Shown here: positions 8,178 to 16,559 of the stretch, one piece after another
Layout of the letters: each line of letters opens with the position of its first letter
Position numbering within the stretch: position 1 is the stretch's first letter
Origin: Clostridia bacterium
GTDB taxonomy: Bacteria > Bacillota > Clostridia > TANB77 > CAG-465
NCBI GenBank assembly: GCA_900772475.1
Contig: CAAHEI010000047.1
Location: 1 to 28,896, forward strand
Length of the DNA: 28,896 bases
Direction of reading: 5' to 3'
The notes under the pieces: model-generated
What the model was told of the DNA's origin: nothing
The model's input: the letters and a program-made list of their open reading frames with translations, nothing else
Database searches by the model: none
Program-made: the position numbers and the translations under genes

Positions 8178-10097
8178 ATGAAAAAGTATATACCATTTTT
8201 GTTTTTACCATTATTTTTTATTCCATCGTTTGTATTAGCAAGTTCTGGAAGTAGTTCATCCATACCAGTTAGTTTTGCAATTGGTTTAGAGGCATTTATC
8301 TCAATACATATGTCTGTATTTGTTTTAAAACCTATTTCAAAAATAATTTCTCAGAGTGAAAGTAAAAAAATATTTTGGATTTTGTTTGGAATAAGAGCAG
8401 CAATATTAATAATCTTTGATTTCTTTATTACAACGTCTATAGTTGTTTTTGATTTTTTGGCTGTTTTTGTTGGAGCATTTATAATAGTTCCAATTTTAAC
8501 TGCTAAAAAGAATGGTGGGAGGATAAAAATGTATAAAAACAATCAAGAAGAAATGGTAGATAATGTTTTAAAATGTAAAAAATGTGGAAAAGTTTTAAAT
8601 GAAACTTATAAATTTTGTACTAATTGTGGAACACCTTTTGAAGTTGAAAATGATGTAAATACACCAAGAATATTAGTAAGTTATAACTCATTTGACCCTA
8701 TATTTAAAAACTCTGAAGATAAATTAGTAGAAGAATTTATAAAAAGAGAAATGCAAAAAGCTGAATTTGATATAAACAGTAAATTAATACCATCAGATGT
8801 ATTAAAAAGAAAAAATATTTTAAATGTTATATTTGCAGTACTACTTTTTGTATATATTTCACTTATATTTTTCCATTTTCCAATTGTAACATATATAGTT
8901 GGATTAGTTATATTAATTGCATTTTTCTTTATAACAAGAAAATACGACTTGGTTAAATATATAAAAAAAGAATTAAAATCAAGACCAAGTGAAAAAATTT
9001 CAAATGTAGTTATGAGTGTAAAAAGTTCGCTTGTACCAGATAATATAAAAAAATTCAAAATCGTATTTTGCCTTGCTGCAATTTTAATATCTGGTGTAAT
9101 ATTTTATACTCCTAAAATTTTTTATGAAAAAGCAGATAATGGGTATTCAGTGAGATTTTATGCCTTTGGAATTACAAATTTTACAAAAGCTAAAATTCCA
9201 AATACATATAAAGGGGAAAATGTTGTAGGATTAAGAGGAAATACTTTTTCTAATATGCCACTATTAAAAGAAGTTGAATTACCAGATACAATAAAAGAAA
9301 TAAGGGGACAAGCCTTTAAAAATAATTTTAGATTAAAAAATGTTAATATACCAAGTAATCTTGAATATTTAGGAGGAGGAGCTTTTTATAACTGTGTTTC
9401 ACTTACTAATATTGAATTTCCAGATTCACTAACATATATGGGAGGAGAAGCTTTCTATAACGCCTTATCTCTTGAGAGTATTAAATTATCAAATAATATT
9501 TCTGAGATTAGGGGTAATACTTTTGAAGAATGTAGTAGCCTTAAGTCTATTGTAATTCCGGATAATGTAACAAGAATAGGTGGACATGCTTTTTATGGTT
9601 GTAGTGAATTAAGTTCTGTAGAAATAAGTCAAAATAGTAACTTACAAGAAATTGGTTCGTCTGCATTTAGACTTTGTGATAACCTTAAAAGCATAACTAT
9701 TCCAAAAGATGTTGATGTAAATTCAAGAGCATTTAAGGAAAGCCCAACTAAAGTAAAAAGATATGGAGAAGCAAATTCTGAAAATACAATAGATGAAGGA
9801 AATTATGAAAATACTACATTTTTATATATTAAAACGGGAGAAACACAAGAAATTTCAAAATATAAAAAATCAACTTTCGCATATAAAAGTAACGCAAGAA
9901 TAAAACTTGAAAGTATAAAAGAAAATAAAAAAGGAAATGATTTTTATCTTTTATTTGAAGATGAAAATGGAAGTAAAACAATAGTTATAAACAAAGAAAG
10001 TACATCTGTAAAAATAAATGAAAATATTGCAGTAGAAATATCAGGATCATCATTGTATAACAATAAAAGCATTTCACTTGATGTATATTATAACTAA
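8178..10097 (+). CDS. Polytopic membrane protein with zinc ribbon and BspA-type leucine-rich repeats
   Basis: The 639-residue protein has a signal-peptide-like N-terminus (FLFLPLFFIPSFVLASSGSSSS), further hydrophobic helices (about 30-105), a double-CxxC zinc ribbon (CKKCGKVLNETYKFCTNCG, about 133-152), two adjacent helices (about 213-255) and one more (about 296-315). About six LRR_5/BspA-type repeats follow (roughly 325-500) with the recurring pattern of IPDN, xxIGGxAFxxC and SLxSI. The C-terminal 120 residues are beta-rich. BspA repeats usually mediate protein or surface binding, and the zinc ribbon probably faces the cytoplasm. AAGGAGA precedes the ATG. The radical SAM gene starts 28 bases after the stop, so it is probably the first gene of the operon 8178-13260. 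The combination is unusual. Confidence 0.8.
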   Translation: MKKYIPFLFLPLFFIPSFVLASSGSSSSIPVSFAIGLEAFISIHMSVFVLKPISKIISQSESKKIFWILFGIRAAILIIFDFFITTSIVVFDFLAVFVGAFIIVPILTAKKNGGRIKMYKNNQEEMVDNVLKCKKCGKVLNETYKFCTNCGTPFEVENDVNTPRILVSYNSFDPIFKNSEDKLVEEFIKREMQKAEFDINSKLIPSDVLKRKNILNVIFAVLLFVYISLIFFHFPIVTYIVGLVILIAFFFITRKYDLVKYIKKELKSRPSEKISNVVMSVKSSLVPDNIKKFKIVFCLAAILISGVIFYTPKIFYEKADNGYSVRFYAFGITNFTKAKIPNTYKGENVVGLRGNTFSNMPLLKEVELPDTIKEIRGQAFKNNFRLKNVNIPSNLEYLGGGAFYNCVSLTNIEFPDSLTYMGGEAFYNALSLESIKLSNNISEIRGNTFEECSSLKSIVIPDNVTRIGGHAFYGCSELSSVEISQNSNLQEIGSSAFRLCDNLKSITIPKDVDVNSRAFKESPTKVKRYGEANSENTIDEGNYENTTFLYIKTGETQEISKYKKSTFAYKSNARIKLESIKENKKGNDFYLLFEDENGSKTIVINKESTSVKINENIAVEISGSSLYNNKSISLDVYYN

Positions 10098-10124
10098 TAG
10101 CTAGGAAAGGAATAAAAATTCACA

Positions 10125-11867
10125 ATGGAAAATAAGTTTATACATTTACTTTATGTTCCAACTATGGCTTGTAATATGGGATGTAAGTATTGTTATTTAG
10201 AGGATAACACAAAAGATAATTCTTTAGAATATGACGCTCTTGATACTTTAAAATTTGCTATAAAAAAATTTAAAGATGAAAGTGTTATTCCGTTTAATAT
10301 CTCTTTACATGGAGGAGAAGTTACCACACTTTCTACGAATGATTTTTATAATTTAATAAAATATATAAACGATTACTATGAAGAAAATAGAGATATAATT
10401 ACAAGTGCTGGCTTTAAAATAGGAAGACCACATATAAAAACAAATATGTATAGTTTAGATAAACATATTGACACAATAAAAAAGTTTAATGTATCAATTT
10501 CAGGAAGTCTAGATTTGCCACTAATGTTGCATGATGAATATAGAGTTACAAAATCAGGTAAGAAAACATTAGATAAAATTTTGAAAAATACGGAACTATT
10601 AAAAGATATACCAAATAAAAAGAAGGTTTCTGCTACTATATTTAAGGAACACTATAATCATATAGACCAAATAATAAAAGATATAAAATATCTACACAAA
10701 AATACATGTCTAGATATGAATGATTTTAATTTTATGATAGGTTTTGATTATAATTCAAATGGCATTTTACATCATATAACCGAAGAAGAACAAGTTAAAT
10801 TTTATGAAAGAATGCATAAAGAATTTGATGGAACAGATCTAGATTATGGTGTAAATGGTCCCTGGTTTGATGAATTTGGACCTGGGTATTGTTCAAACTG
10901 TGATAATTGTGGAGAAAAGTTCTTTTTACTTGAGAAAAATGGTGATATTTATTCTTGTGTAAGGGGGCAAAAAAATCCTGATTATTATTATGGGAATATA
11001 TATAAAAATGAAGTTAATGAAATATTACAAACTGCCCAAAGAAAGATATTTATAAATCATAATAAAAAGCCGTTAAATGAAGAATGTACAAGATGTGGTT
11101 ATCTGTATCTATGTAAAACCGGTTGTCCTTTTGTTAAAAATAATTATAAAACAAATAAAAGTTATACATGTAAATTGCAAAAGAAAATGTATAAGGATAG
11201 AAATTATTTACCTGATGAATTTAATGATGAATTTGTATATGAATATATGTCAAAAATGAGACTAGATGACTCAACTAGATATATGCCAAAAAGAAATGTT
11301 AATGATTATCCATCATTAGAAGAAATAATTAGTATGGATGATAAACTAAAGTATATTTATGATGATGAAAGTTTTATCTTAGAAGTAGATAATGTTGAAT
11401 ATAAATTAAAATCGCAGGTAATAAAGAATATAAGAGATTTTGTTTATATAACACCTAATAGCAAGGTTAAAATATACATGAAAAAGCACGTTATATCAGA
11501 AGTATGTGATTTCCCTGAAAATAATTCACTATACATTATGATACTTAGTGGTAACTTAGTGACATATGGAGATGAAAATAGGACTAAACAAAGACATGTT
11601 GTAACACATCAAGTATATAAAGGAGTTTTAGATAATACAAAATCTGATAAGGAAGAATACTATGTATTTGATTTATCTAATTTGATTAGTGAATACAAAA
11701 ATGAATATTCTAAAGAATCTCCAAATAATATTTTCTTTACAACTTCATCACTAAGAGATTATCATTATACAAAACAAAAAAATAATGCTTACTATCATAT
11801 TCAAGCAATAAATTTACCATTTCAAAATATAGAATTTTATTATATAGATAAGGAGTTAAGAAAATGA
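10125..11867 (+). CDS. Radical SAM/SPASM peptide-maturase-like enzyme
   Basis: A 580-residue radical SAM protein. Cys16, Cys20 and Cys23 (CNMGCKYC) bind the SAM cluster and SLHGGEV is the GGE motif. The SPASM region has CSNCDNC, SCVRG, CTRCG, CKTGC and CKLQKK cysteines (about 260-355) for auxiliary iron-sulfur clusters, as in sactipeptide, epimerase and sulfatase-maturing enzymes. A further domain of about 200 residues follows the SPASM region and has no family I recognise. It may recognise the substrate. The gene overlaps the next one by four bases (ATGA), so this enzyme and the Asn-tailed protein are translationally coupled. Other members of the transcript are zinc-ribbon membrane proteins. 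The reaction is not determinable from sequence; thioether formation, epimerisation or C-C crosslinking are the usual options. Confidence 0.88.
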   Translation: MENKFIHLLYVPTMACNMGCKYCYLEDNTKDNSLEYDALDTLKFAIKKFKDESVIPFNISLHGGEVTTLSTNDFYNLIKYINDYYEENRDIITSAGFKIGRPHIKTNMYSLDKHIDTIKKFNVSISGSLDLPLMLHDEYRVTKSGKKTLDKILKNTELLKDIPNKKKVSATIFKEHYNHIDQIIKDIKYLHKNTCLDMNDFNFMIGFDYNSNGILHHITEEEQVKFYERMHKEFDGTDLDYGVNGPWFDEFGPGYCSNCDNCGEKFFLLEKNGDIYSCVRGQKNPDYYYGNIYKNEVNEILQTAQRKIFINHNKKPLNEECTRCGYLYLCKTGCPFVKNNYKTNKSYTCKLQKKMYKDRNYLPDEFNDEFVYEYMSKMRLDDSTRYMPKRNVNDYPSLEEIISMDDKLKYIYDDESFILEVDNVEYKLKSQVIKNIRDFVYITPNSKVKIYMKKHVISEVCDFPENNSLYIMILSGNLVTYGDENRTKQRHVVTHQVYKGVLDNTKSDKEEYYVFDLSNLISEYKNEYSKESPNNIFFTTSSLRDYHYTKQKNNAYYHIQAINLPFQNIEFYYIDKELRK

Positions 11868-12235
11868 AAAAAGAACCAGAGACTTATGAAGAATTAATAA
11901 GAATGAAAAGATGTATAGAGCTTACTAAATATTACGAATTATCTGAAAAAGAATTAGATCAAATATATGATTTTTTAGAGAATAATAAGGATGGAAAAGT
12001 AATTTGTAAAAAAAATAGTATATCTTTAGTTTTAAAAAATAATTTAAGCAATGCAACTGTTATTTCTTCGAGATGTATAAGTAGTTCTATTGATGGAATT
12101 ATAATGAGTAATACTGTATTTAACGTTATACCACATTATACACCATCTTCTAATTCTCACTATAGCAGAGGGTCTTCTTCAAGTAATAACAACAATAACA
12201 ATAATAACAATAATAATAATAACAATAATAGATAG
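11864..12235 (+). CDS. Asn-tailed small protein, candidate substrate of the radical SAM enzyme
   Basis: The 123-residue protein has a helical N-terminal half (about 1-45), a short middle region (about 46-90), and a low-complexity tail: Ser/His/Tyr-rich, then SSSS, fifteen Asn and a final Arg. Its three Cys (17, 48, 70) are not in the tail. The ATG overlaps the radical SAM stop codon. This size, with a structured leader-like N-terminus and a repetitive C-terminus, resembles precursors modified by radical SAM enzymes, where Gly- or Asn-rich cores occur in some families. There is no cleavage motif such as GG or an obvious core boundary, so the assignment as substrate is inference from position and composition. 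It could instead be a structural partner with a disordered tail. Confidence 0.65.
   Translation: MKKEPETYEELIRMKRCIELTKYYELSEKELDQIYDFLENNKDGKVICKKNSISLVLKNNLSNATVISSRCISSSIDGIIMSNTVFNVIPHYTPSSNSHYSRGSSSSNNNNNNNNNNNNNNNR
12185..12229 (+). repeat. AAT/AAC trinucleotide tract
   Basis: Fifteen consecutive Asn codons mix AAT and AAC. Mixed synonymous codons suggest the amino acid run is kept by selection, although slippage can change its length in steps of one residue. Confidence 0.85.
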
Positions 12236-12246
12236 GATGTGAAAAT

Positions 12247-13260
12247 ATGCCTTTAATATCTGAAAGTTACCATAATGAAAAATTAAAGAAGTATAATATT
12301 AATATAAAAACTAAATATATAGTTGGAAACAAGATATTAGAAAAAAATACTGATGGTAGTATTAATGATGATATTTCAAATGGAATTAGATGTAAAAAGG
12401 ATTACTATATAAATAATAGATGTGTACATACAGAAAAATTATTTGATTCAAGAATTGAATATACTTTTATTTCAAATTCTAAGGAAAATGAAGAGTATAC
12501 ATGTAAAAATTGTGGAATGAGTTCAAAACTCAAAGAGTTTGTAGATGGTTGTCCATATTGTGGTACTTATTATAACATTGATTATACAGATAAAGATTTG
12601 GGTGGTAAATATCATTATGATAGAGTACTTAGGAAAAAGACATACAGGGTTATTACTGCTATAATTGATCTTGTAATAAGCTTAATTTTATCGTTTGTAT
12701 TTATAAAATACACATCAAGAACTTTTAATAGCTATGATATATCAAAAATATTTATATATGGGACAATACTATCTTTAATATTGTATTATCTTTTTTATAT
12801 TATGGATGCCTATGTAATTCTTGGACCAATAAAAAGATTTAAAGATAAGCAAAATAAAAAACAAATGGAATTTTGGGATAGAACTAAAATAGATAAAAAG
12901 ACATTCTTTAATAATCTAAATTATGAAGTGGGAAAAAAATATTACTTGAAAGAGGATATTATTGACTATGACATTTTAGACTACCTTGATTTTAAAGAAT
13001 TTAGAAAAAATGATAAGCTATATGTTAGTGTAAAAACTGATGTTAGAATAGTATATTTAAAAAATAATAAAATAAAATCTAAATTTATTGAAGATACCTA
13101 TGTTTTATTAAAACATAACAATAAAACTATAGAATTAAAAGATGGGGCGAATATGATAAAATGTCCAAACTGTGGTGCATCTGTTGATGCAAAAAATGGA
13201 TATTGTGAGTATTGCAATAGTAAAATAGGATATCTACAAGAATGGATTATTGAAGAGTAA
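12247..13260 (+). CDS. Membrane protein with two zinc ribbons, paralogue of the one at 6349
   Basis: The 337-residue protein has a soluble N-terminus, a zinc ribbon (CKNCGMSSKLKEFVDGCPYC, about 87-106), two membrane helices (about 135-158 and 167-190), a soluble region, and a C-terminal zinc ribbon (CPNCGASVDAKNGYCEYC, about 309-326). This repeats the second-half layout of the protein encoded at 6349-7491. It starts 11 bases after the Asn-tailed gene with AGGATG upstream and is the last gene before the terminator at 13273. Zinc ribbons often bind nucleic acid or proteins; here, with membrane anchors in the same operon as the radical SAM enzyme, a scaffold or export role is a reasonable guess and no more. 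Confidence 0.75.
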   Translation: MPLISESYHNEKLKKYNINIKTKYIVGNKILEKNTDGSINDDISNGIRCKKDYYINNRCVHTEKLFDSRIEYTFISNSKENEEYTCKNCGMSSKLKEFVDGCPYCGTYYNIDYTDKDLGGKYHYDRVLRKKTYRVITAIIDLVISLILSFVFIKYTSRTFNSYDISKIFIYGTILSLILYYLFYIMDAYVILGPIKRFKDKQNKKQMEFWDRTKIDKKTFFNNLNYEVGKKYYLKEDIIDYDILDYLDFKEFRKNDKLYVSVKTDVRIVYLKNNKIKSKFIEDTYVLLKHNNKTIELKDGANMIKCPNCGASVDAKNGYCEYCNSKIGYLQEWIIEE

Positions 13261-13272
13261 AACGATAAATAT

Positions 13273-13313
13273 AAATAACTTACGAACTGTAATAGTGCGT
13301 AAGTTATTTTTAT
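13273..13313. terminator. Bidirectional terminator
   Basis: AAATAACTTACG pairs with CGTAAGTTATTT over a 13-base loop, with T runs on both strands. It separates the plus-strand zinc-ribbon operon from the minus-strand DUF11 gene. The arm sequence ACTTACGAAC is shared with the terminators at 4882 and 23812. Confidence 0.8.
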
Positions 13314-13367
13314 ACATTGAGTTAAATAAAAAGGATTAAATTATGTTTGTATAAAAAATATAATTAA

Positions 13368-13757
13368 TTATTTTTTCTTGACTTGAAAAGTAATTATTTT
13401 AGATGAAGAAACATCAATATCATTTAGATTAACAGTAAGTGTACTTGTTTCTTCTTTATATTCATAATCAGAAGAACTTGCAGTTTGACCATCAATAGTT
13501 ACACTATCTGGCACGAATTCCACTAAAGATGTGTCTAAGACATCCTTAACTTCTGGTGTTTTATACGGCATAGTAGAATTGTTGTTAATAATAATGGTAT
13601 AAGTTAAATTTCCATCTGCCCATACCTGTTTGTCTGCAGTTTTTGTAATAGTAAGCCCACTAATCATTGTAACTACTGTCGCTGTTGAGGTAATAGAAGT
13701 TGGTATATCGTTATAATTTCCTACAGCCTGGGCAGTATTATTTAATATTTTTTCCAT
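13368..13757 (-). CDS. DUF11 single-domain protein, probable spore-surface component
   Basis: The 129-residue protein consists of an N-terminal strand region (residues 1-35) and one DUF11 immunoglobulin/prealbumin-like domain (about 36-128: LTITKTADKQVWADGNLTYTI, then VKDVLDTSLVEFVPDSV). It has no signal peptide and no cell-wall anchor, unlike most secreted DUF11 proteins. Signal-less DUF11 proteins are known as major parts of Clostridium taeniosporum spore appendages, which are built from the mother-cell cytoplasm. A CATAAAATA box 17 bases before the ATG fits sigma-K/sigma-E control. GGAGGG precedes the ATG. It is divergent from the beta-helix gene and has a paralogue at 15789. Confidence 0.8.
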   Translation of the reverse strand: MEKILNNTAQAVGNYNDIPTSITSTATVVTMISGLTITKTADKQVWADGNLTYTIIINNNSTMPYKTPEVKDVLDTSLVEFVPDSVTIDGQTASSSDYEYKEETSTLTVNLNDIDVSSSKIITFQVKKK

Positions 13758-13773
13758 TGTATCCCTCCATAAT

Positions 13774-13799
13774 TATTTTATGAAAATATGACTAAAAGT
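13774..13799 (-). promoter_or_regulatory. Candidate sigma-K/sigma-E promoter of the DUF11 gene
   Basis: On the minus strand CATAAAATA (13774-13782) matches the CATAnnnTA -10 of mother-cell sigma factors. An AC dinucleotide lies 15 bases upstream, within sigma-K -35 expectations. Confidence 0.5.
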
Positions 13800-13816
13800 G
13801 TTTGTGTTATTTATGA

Positions 13817-13843
13817 ACTCTGTTTTATTATATTCATAAAATA
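13817..13843 (+). promoter_or_regulatory. Candidate sigma-K/sigma-E promoter of the beta-helix gene
   Basis: CATAAAATA (13835-13843) with AAC ending 16 bases upstream (13816-13818) fits the sigma-K pattern AC-N16-CATAnnnTA. GAGGTG and ATG 13861 follow. Confidence 0.5.
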
Positions 13844-13860
13844 AAATAAGAGGTGCTTTT

Positions 13861-15726
13861 ATGATAATTATAAACCAAAATACAGTTGTTGTATTTACAA
13901 GTAGTGAGCTTAAGGAGGCTCTAGAAAATGATAATGGGTATACGTATATATACCTAGGAAGTGATATTACATTATCAAGCGGTATAGCAATTTCAAATAA
14001 AAAGTCAGAAGTGATTATTGATGGAACATATAACAATGTAATGTATAACTACACAGATCAAAAAAAATTAGGAACTTCAGATGGTATCTATGTAACAGGA
14101 GCATTTACTTCTAGAGTAACTGTAAAAAATATAAATATAACAGGATATAATTATTATGGGGTTATATATGTACCAGAGGATAGTGCATATAAAAATACAA
14201 CTATAGAATATTCAAAAGTAACATACGTTGGACCACAAATAAGTTATAATCCTATGGGAATTACAAGATTTTTAGATTCAGTAATAACTATTAAGGATAA
14301 TTATGCTTCTGGAAATGAAGTAGCAGAATGTAACCAAATAGAAATAGGTGGAAATTCAACTATTATTCATACTTCTACTGGTAACTCTTCTTTTTGGTTT
14401 CGTAATTCTAGTCCATCATTTACAATTTTAAGTGGGGCTTCAGTATATTTTACAAGTACAGCAAGAGAACTATTTTATGGAGTAACAGATTTAGTATTTA
14501 CAATCTCTAAGAATGCATCATTTTATGTTTCGGCATATAACGGTCTTGCTTATGGAACATTTGGAACAGGTACCACTATAATAGATGAAAATGCTACATT
14601 TTCTTTAAATAAAACACATTATAGTGGTTCATATCCAACATGGTATAGCTATGGAACAATAACTCTTAATAAAGGTTCTACGCTAAACATAATAAATAAT
14701 TATGAAAATATTACCTCATCAAATTATAACATATTATTTTCTGGCAATGGTAGTGGACTTATATTGAACAATCCAGAAAAAGTGGTATTGTATAATAGTG
14801 TTGGAAATGTAATTAGTGCAAGAAATAATTCTATTTTTGATTTCACATATAATAGAATTAATTTATTTAACACAGCTATATCCATCACTGACGATATATC
14901 AAAAGATACCCTTCCAACATATTCATGGTATAAAAGTAGTGAATTATCTAAAGTTTCAGGTACTTTTACAAGTGTAAAGACAACGGTTGTTAGCAATAAT
15001 TATACAGAAGAAGAAATGAAAAATTTACCTAGTCTTAGTAATTTTAATATAATAGATAAAAAAATATTGTCTATTGGTACATTCTTTTTTTGTATTAATC
15101 CCATAACAGAGAAAGATACAACTATTAGCGGAATGACTAGAGCAAATGCATCTATTTTAATAGAATATGAAGACAGTAGTGTTGTTGTAAATGCTGATGA
15201 AAATGGTGATTTTAGTTATTCATATTCTATACCTCTTCCGGTTGGAACAGTTATAACTTTTACATGTAAATATTATGAGGACTTGTTGTATTATACTAAA
15301 CAAGTTGAAGTTGTATATAATGGAGAATTACTACTAGATAGTGCAACAAAGAGTTTTCAATTTGAAACATATGCAATAAATAAAAATCCAGTTATATGTC
15401 CAAGATTAACAAATTTTAGCGTAAGAGTGATAGATTCTAGAATAAATAGTTCTGATTGGAAGTTATATGCTGCAATAAATCATGAAATGGAATCAGATTA
15501 TGGAATAGTTTTAAGTGATTCATTAGTATTTGTTGATGAAAGTGGTGATATTAAATCATTATTTGATACACCAACACTTGTATATACTGGAAAAAATAAC
15601 GGCGGTAGTACTACAACAACCGATATTACATGGGAAGAAAATAAAGGAATATTACTAAGATTAAATGATCCACTAGAAAATAATGTGAAGTACAGTGCAC
15701 AAATTATATGGACTATAGAAGAGTAA
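13861..15726 (+). CDS. Beta-helix (pectate-lyase-like) protein, probable spore-surface or adhesive protein
   Basis: The 621-residue protein is beta-rich throughout. Residues about 10-300 look like a right-handed parallel beta-helix: repeated short strands with Asn, Ser and Gly turns (VIIDGTYNN, VTVKNINITGYN, NTTIEYSKVTY, STIIHTSTGNS). This resembles the pectate-lyase-like adhesive domain, without catalytic residues that I can identify. Residues about 420-480 resemble a bacterial Ig-like module (ISGMTRANASILIEYEDSSVVVNADENGDFSYSY), and a further beta domain closes the protein. No signal peptide, LPxTG or membrane helix is present, so export by the normal route is unlikely. With the flanking DUF11 genes and the CATAAAATA box upstream, assembly on the forming spore is the best-supported guess. 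Confidence 0.75.
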   Translation: MIIINQNTVVVFTSSELKEALENDNGYTYIYLGSDITLSSGIAISNKKSEVIIDGTYNNVMYNYTDQKKLGTSDGIYVTGAFTSRVTVKNINITGYNYYGVIYVPEDSAYKNTTIEYSKVTYVGPQISYNPMGITRFLDSVITIKDNYASGNEVAECNQIEIGGNSTIIHTSTGNSSFWFRNSSPSFTILSGASVYFTSTARELFYGVTDLVFTISKNASFYVSAYNGLAYGTFGTGTTIIDENATFSLNKTHYSGSYPTWYSYGTITLNKGSTLNIINNYENITSSNYNILFSGNGSGLILNNPEKVVLYNSVGNVISARNNSIFDFTYNRINLFNTAISITDDISKDTLPTYSWYKSSELSKVSGTFTSVKTTVVSNNYTEEEMKNLPSLSNFNIIDKKILSIGTFFFCINPITEKDTTISGMTRANASILIEYEDSSVVVNADENGDFSYSYSIPLPVGTVITFTCKYYEDLLYYTKQVEVVYNGELLLDSATKSFQFETYAINKNPVICPRLTNFSVRVIDSRINSSDWKLYAAINHEMESDYGIVLSDSLVFVDESGDIKSLFDTPTLVYTGKNNGGSTTTTDITWEENKGILLRLNDPLENNVKYSAQIIWTIEE

Positions 15727-15757
15727 AGATATAGTGTATCTATAATATAATTATTTT

Positions 15758-15766
15758 CATATAATA
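15758..15766 (+). promoter_or_regulatory. Candidate sporulation-type -10 element
   Basis: CATATAATA matches CATAnnnTA and lies 22 bases before the second DUF11 ATG. No AC is present at the ideal -35 distance, so this is weaker than the two sites near 13780-13840. It also contains TATAAT and could be read by sigma-A. Confidence 0.4.
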
Positions 15767-15788
15767 AAATGGGAGGTGAACAATACAG

Positions 15789-16172
15789 ATGGCCGACGTA
15801 AGTTTAAGTAATAGTGCTAGTGTAACAGGAACATACGATTCTGCTCCGTTAACACTTGAATCAAATGCTGTTGTAACATCAATATTAAAAGGATTAACAA
15901 TAAGAAAAGATGTTGATAAACAAAAATGGGCAACAGGTCCATTAACATATACAATAACGGTTGAAAATAATGCTGATAATGAATTTGAAAATACAACATT
16001 AGTTGATATTTTAGATTCAAATTTAATTAGTCTTGTGGCAAATTCAGTTCAAGTAAATAGTACAACTACACAATATACCTATGAAGAGGATACAGGTAAA
16101 CTATCTATTAATTTAGGTACAATAGCAGTTGGGGATACTTCTGTAATTACCTTTCGTGTGCAACAAAAATAG
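15789..16172 (+). CDS. DUF11 single-domain protein, paralogue of the one at 13368
   Basis: The 127-residue protein has the same layout as the 13368 protein: a short strand region (SLSNSASVTGTYDSAPLTLESNA in two pieces), then one DUF11 domain (LTIRKDVDKQKWATGPLTYTI, LVDILDSNLISLVANSV, VGDTSVITFRV). There is no signal peptide or anchor. The N-terminus starts MADVSLSN, after GGGAGGTG with good spacing. It follows the beta-helix gene by 62 bases with its own CATATAATA box. The two DUF11 proteins probably assemble with or on the beta-helix protein. DUF11 repeats in other proteins mediate surface fibre formation. Confidence 0.8.
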   Translation: MADVSLSNSASVTGTYDSAPLTLESNAVVTSILKGLTIRKDVDKQKWATGPLTYTITVENNADNEFENTTLVDILDSNLISLVANSVQVNSTTTQYTYEEDTGKLSINLGTIAVGDTSVITFRVQQK

Positions 16173-16559
16173 TAATAACTGGAATGAATTAAAAAATACA
16201 GCCTTTTTTTGTTATAAAGGAAAAGTATATAGAAGTAATACTGTTTATGTATATAATGTAAAATGTAAAAAGATCTATTGTAGAAACTTTAAAAAGATAT
16301 ATTTTTTTGATAATTGTATTGAAAAAATAAGTATACAGTGTATAGATAATAAAATTTACTATAGCTTAAAAATAATTACATTTTGTAAATTTTTTATAAA
16401 AATATTTAAAAAAGTATATATTATATCTCCAAAATGCATTTGTTAGATTTGTATTTTGGAGATTGTTATATATAATATAAAAGTTGAATTAATAATATAG
16501 AAAAATTTATCAAAATATAGTATAATTATATTTATTATATAAGATGTAGAGGGATATTA
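16173..16559. other. Intergenic stretch with one strong inverted repeat
   Basis: No convincing gene. An 11-bp perfect inverted repeat ATCTCCAAAAT/ATTTTGGAGAT (16425-16463) with a 17-base loop is the likely transcription end for the DUF11 gene, although it has no good T run. A TATAAT near 16520 probably serves the next gene. Confidence 0.55.

Noticed and set aside
11077..11259. 60-codon frame inside the radical SAM gene
   Set aside because: Out of frame with a clear SPASM-encoding region and without its own ribosome site.
16156..16446. 96-codon reading frame overlapping the end of the second DUF11 gene
   Set aside because: It starts inside the DUF11 gene in another frame without a ribosome site, has biased Lys/Ile/Phe/Cys composition typical of translated AT-rich spacer, and runs into an inverted repeat that looks like a transcription end.
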